The notes under the pieces were generated by a model, which saw nothing but the letters and a program-made list of their open reading frames with translations, did not search any database and was not told where the DNA came from. Of a DNA stretch of 7,639 bases, positions 6,025 through 7,639 are shown piece by piece. Every line of letters begins with the position of its first letter. Position 1 is the first letter of the stretch. This DNA is from JBEKYH01 sp049511115. GTDB taxonomy: Bacteria; Planctomycetota; Phycisphaerae; Tepidisphaerales; Tepidisphaeraceae. The stretch covers positions 1 to 7,639 of the forward strand of contig JBEKYH010000241.1 of the NCBI GenBank assembly GCA_049511115.1, written 5' to 3'. The translations under genes were made by a program, and so were the position numbers.

Positions 6025-7101
6025 GTGGCCGAAAAATCCGCCGAAAAAAGCGCGCCAAAGAAACGTTCCGCCGCCTCCGCGCGGCAGCAAACGCTTGAAG
6101 CCTATGCCGAGACGTTAAAGGAGGTCGAAGCCCGCCAGGAGTCCGATGCCCGCCCAGAGGACAAGCTCGAAGCCAAGGCGGTCCGCGGCGCTGTCGCGGC
6201 GGCCGATGCGCTGGCTTCCGAAGGCGTGGTCAAATCCATTGGTGAGCTGCGCTCGAGCATCGGAAAAATGCTCGCCCAACTCTCCGACCGATTGGAAGAG
6301 GAAGTCTCTAAATACGTGCAGATTCAGCGGGCAATCGTCGCCAAAAGTGCGGAACTGAAGGAAATATACGATATCCAGAAAAGCGCCTCGACGCTGACGG
6401 CGCTCATCGAGGCCCAGCAGAATCGTCGCGATGAGTTCGAAGCCTCCCTTGCCGCCGATAAGGAGGAGCTGACCGCCGAGATCGAACGAACCCGCTCCGA
6501 GTGGGAGAGCGAAAAAAAATCGCGCGAGACCGAGGCCAAGGAGCGCGCCGCCGGCGAGCAGAAGCGGCGCGAGCGCGAGCAGGAAGAGTATCGTTATGCC
6601 TTCGCCCGCGAACAGCAGTTGGCCAAGGACCGCTTCGCCGACGAAACCGCCAAGGCTGAGAAGGCTTTGGCCGATCGGATCGCCGAAGCCGAGAAACAGT
6701 TGGCCGCCCGCGAGAAGGCGGTCGCCGAGCGCGAACAGGAATTGAAGGAGCTGCGCATCCGCGTGGACGGTTGGCCAAAGGAACTCGACGCTGCCGTGGC
6801 GCGGGCCGTGAAAGAGACCGGCGAACGCTCGCGCGCCGACGCCGCCGCGCGGGAAGAACTCCTGAAGCGCGAGTTCGCCGGCGAACGCAACGTCCTGACC
6901 ACGCGAATCACAGCGCTGGAGCAGGTAGCCAAGGAACAGGCCGAACAAATCACCCGCTTGTCCGCACAGGCGGAAAAGGCCTACGTGCAGGTCCAGGACA
7001 TCGCCGTCAAGGCCATCGAAGGTTCCTCTGCCTCAAAATCGTTCGCCAACCTCCAGCAGTACATGGCCGAGCAATCCCGCCGGCCTTCGCAGGAAAAATG
7101 A
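6025..7101 (+). CDS. Cytoplasmic coiled-coil protein, function unknown
   Basis: A 358-residue, highly charged protein without signal peptide or membrane segment. Layout: a Lys/Ser/Ala-rich basic N-terminus (1-20); a helical block with [26 protein letters not shown] (69-93); a block with [21 protein letters not shown] (112-132); a long acidic/basic coiled coil from about 133 to 248; a likely break at GWPKEL (249-254); a second coil to about 333; and a polar tail. The coil is rich in Glu, Lys, Arg, Ala and Gln with few turns. Several segments ([36 protein letters not shown]) feel like a conserved bacterial hypothetical family rather than random low complexity, but that is from memory. Such proteins can be filament, scaffold or chromosome-associated; none can be chosen here. 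GTG was chosen because GGAGG lies five bases upstream. The esterase gene begins 31 bases after the stop, with no terminator between them. Confidence 0.8.
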   Translation: MAEKSAEKSAPKKRSAASARQQTLEAYAETLKEVEARQESDARPEDKLEAKAVRGAVAAADALASEGVVKSIGELRSSIGKMLAQLSDRLEEEVSKYVQIQRAIVAKSAELKEIYDIQKSASTLTALIEAQQNRRDEFEASLAADKEELTAEIERTRSEWESEKKSRETEAKERAAGEQKRREREQEEYRYAFAREQQLAKDRFADETAKAEKALADRIAEAEKQLAAREKAVAEREQELKELRIRVDGWPKELDAAVARAVKETGERSRADAAAREELLKREFAGERNVLTTRITALEQVAKEQAEQITRLSAQAEKAYVQVQDIAVKAIEGSSASKSFANLQQYMAEQSRRPSQEK

Positions 7102-7132
7102 CCCAACACCCCCTTTACGGTCGGTATTGAGG

Positions 7133-7639
7133 ATGGATCAAAATTTATTCGGCGTGAAATGGTTCGTGGCGATTGCGTCTTTGCTTTTTTGCGCCGTCGC
7201 GGCGTCAGCCCAGACATTCCCCTCCGGCACTGGGCGAGGACCTGGCGGAGCAGGCGCAGGTCGCGGCCGTGCCGCCCGCGGCCCCAATTACGACGCCTTC
7301 TACCACCTCGGCCCCGATTCCCTCCCCCAAACCGGCGTCCCTCACGGCAAGCTCATCGGCCCAACCACCCTGCCCACCAACGTCTACGTCGGCCCCGTGC
7401 CCGCTGCCACACGCCAAACCGGCCCCATGAGCCTCGTCGCCCTCTCCGCCCACGCCGATCCTCCCATGACCTACGCCCACACCTTCTGGGTCTACGTCCC
7501 CGCTCAATATGATCCCTCCCAGCCTGCCGCCCTCATCGTCTTCAACGACGGCCAGGCCATGATGGACCCCAACGGCGACATCCGCGCCATGAACGTCATC
7601 GACAACCTCACCTGGCGGCGCGAAATGCCCGTGGCCATC
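7133..7639 (+). CDS. Exported esterase-like alpha/beta-hydrolase (3' end outside window)
   Basis: The N-terminal 169 residues of a protein that runs off the right edge. Residues 1-26 form a signal peptide (hydrophobic [17 protein letters not shown], likely cleavage after ASA before QTF). A Gly/Arg/Ala-rich linker follows (32-50), then [23 protein letters not shown], and [27 protein letters not shown] in spirit (115-141), the typical beginning of the enterochelin-esterase-like (putative esterase) alpha/beta-hydrolase fold. INDNL-type text continues as [16 protein letters not shown] at the edge. The catalytic Ser, Asp and His would lie beyond the window, so activity is inferred from family. The start is uncertain: at the ATG (7133) the GAGG abuts the start codon with no spacer, while an in-frame GTG at 7154 gives a more classic signal peptide ([10 protein letters not shown]) but has no visible ribosome binding site. 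The same orientation and 31-base gap suggest possible co-transcription with the coiled-coil gene. Confidence 0.75.
   Translation, partial: MDQNLFGVKWFVAIASLLFCAVAASAQTFPSGTGRGPGGAGAGRGRAARGPNYDAFYHLGPDSLPQTGVPHGKLIGPTTLPTNVYVGPVPAATRQTGPMSLVALSAHADPPMTYAHTFWVYVPAQYDPSQPAALIVFNDGQAMMDPNGDIRAMNVIDNLTWRREMPVAI

Noticed and set aside
6115..6948. 277-residue minus-strand frame antisense to the coiled-coil gene
   Set aside because: Leu/Gly-rich content is the mirror of Glu/Lys/Ala codons; no start signal or motif.
7159..7512. 117-residue plus-strand frame rich in Arg and Pro
   Set aside because: Out-of-frame shadow of the esterase, whose own frame runs from 7133 off the window with a signal peptide and hydrolase motifs.

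Overview
The window reads as chromosomal DNA of a GC-rich, Gram-negative environmental bacterium. The gene mix fits the Planctomycetota/Verrucomicrobiota (PVC) group: a secreted GH71/99-like hydrolase, a secreted esterase of the enterochelin-esterase type, a large orphan hybrid kinase and a Cys-free S18 ribosomal protein ending in LLPYVSSAI. This placement is inference from family resemblance and was not tested. No insertion sequence, CRISPR array, tRNA, rRNA or phage gene was seen.

Layout, left to right. (1) 1-2793, +: the 3' part of a hybrid sensor histidine kinase (PAS tail, PAS, PAS, HisKA, HATPase, REC, REC, HPt), whose N-terminus lies left of the window. (2) 2794-3061: a 268-base gap with a weak terminator-like hairpin, a sequence spaced like a sigma-54 promoter, and a 9-bp hairpin plus T6 tract immediately before a good ribosome binding site. 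(3) 3062-3316, +: an 84-residue exported protein with an internally repeated GQGxPI motif. (4) 3392-3817, +: a small cytoplasmic protein resembling the luciferase-family/DUF5519 domain. A strong GC-rich hairpin follows it. (5) 3926-5179, +: an exported GH71/99-like glycoside hydrolase with the expected pair of catalytic glutamates.

(6) 5246-5521, -: rpsR (bS18), convergent with the hydrolase, with a textbook intrinsic terminator between them. (7) 5522-6024: a lower-GC stretch holding a startless minus-strand reading frame (5646-5918 and open further upstream) whose C-terminus resembles anti-sigma-factor-like proteins; it looks like a gene remnant. (8) 6025-7101, +: a 358-residue cytoplasmic coiled-coil protein with a GTG start set by a strong GGAGG. 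(9) 7133 to the window end, +: the N-terminal 169 residues of an exported esterase-like alpha/beta-hydrolase.

The genes do not form one obvious pathway. The hydrolase and the esterase fit extracellular or periplasmic glycan and ester breakdown. The kinase and the small exported protein are adjacent, but nothing in the sequence proves a regulatory link. The least explained part is 2990-3820: putative sigma-54 promoter, leader hairpin, small exported repeat protein and divergent DUF5519-like protein. I found no convincing new multi-gene system.
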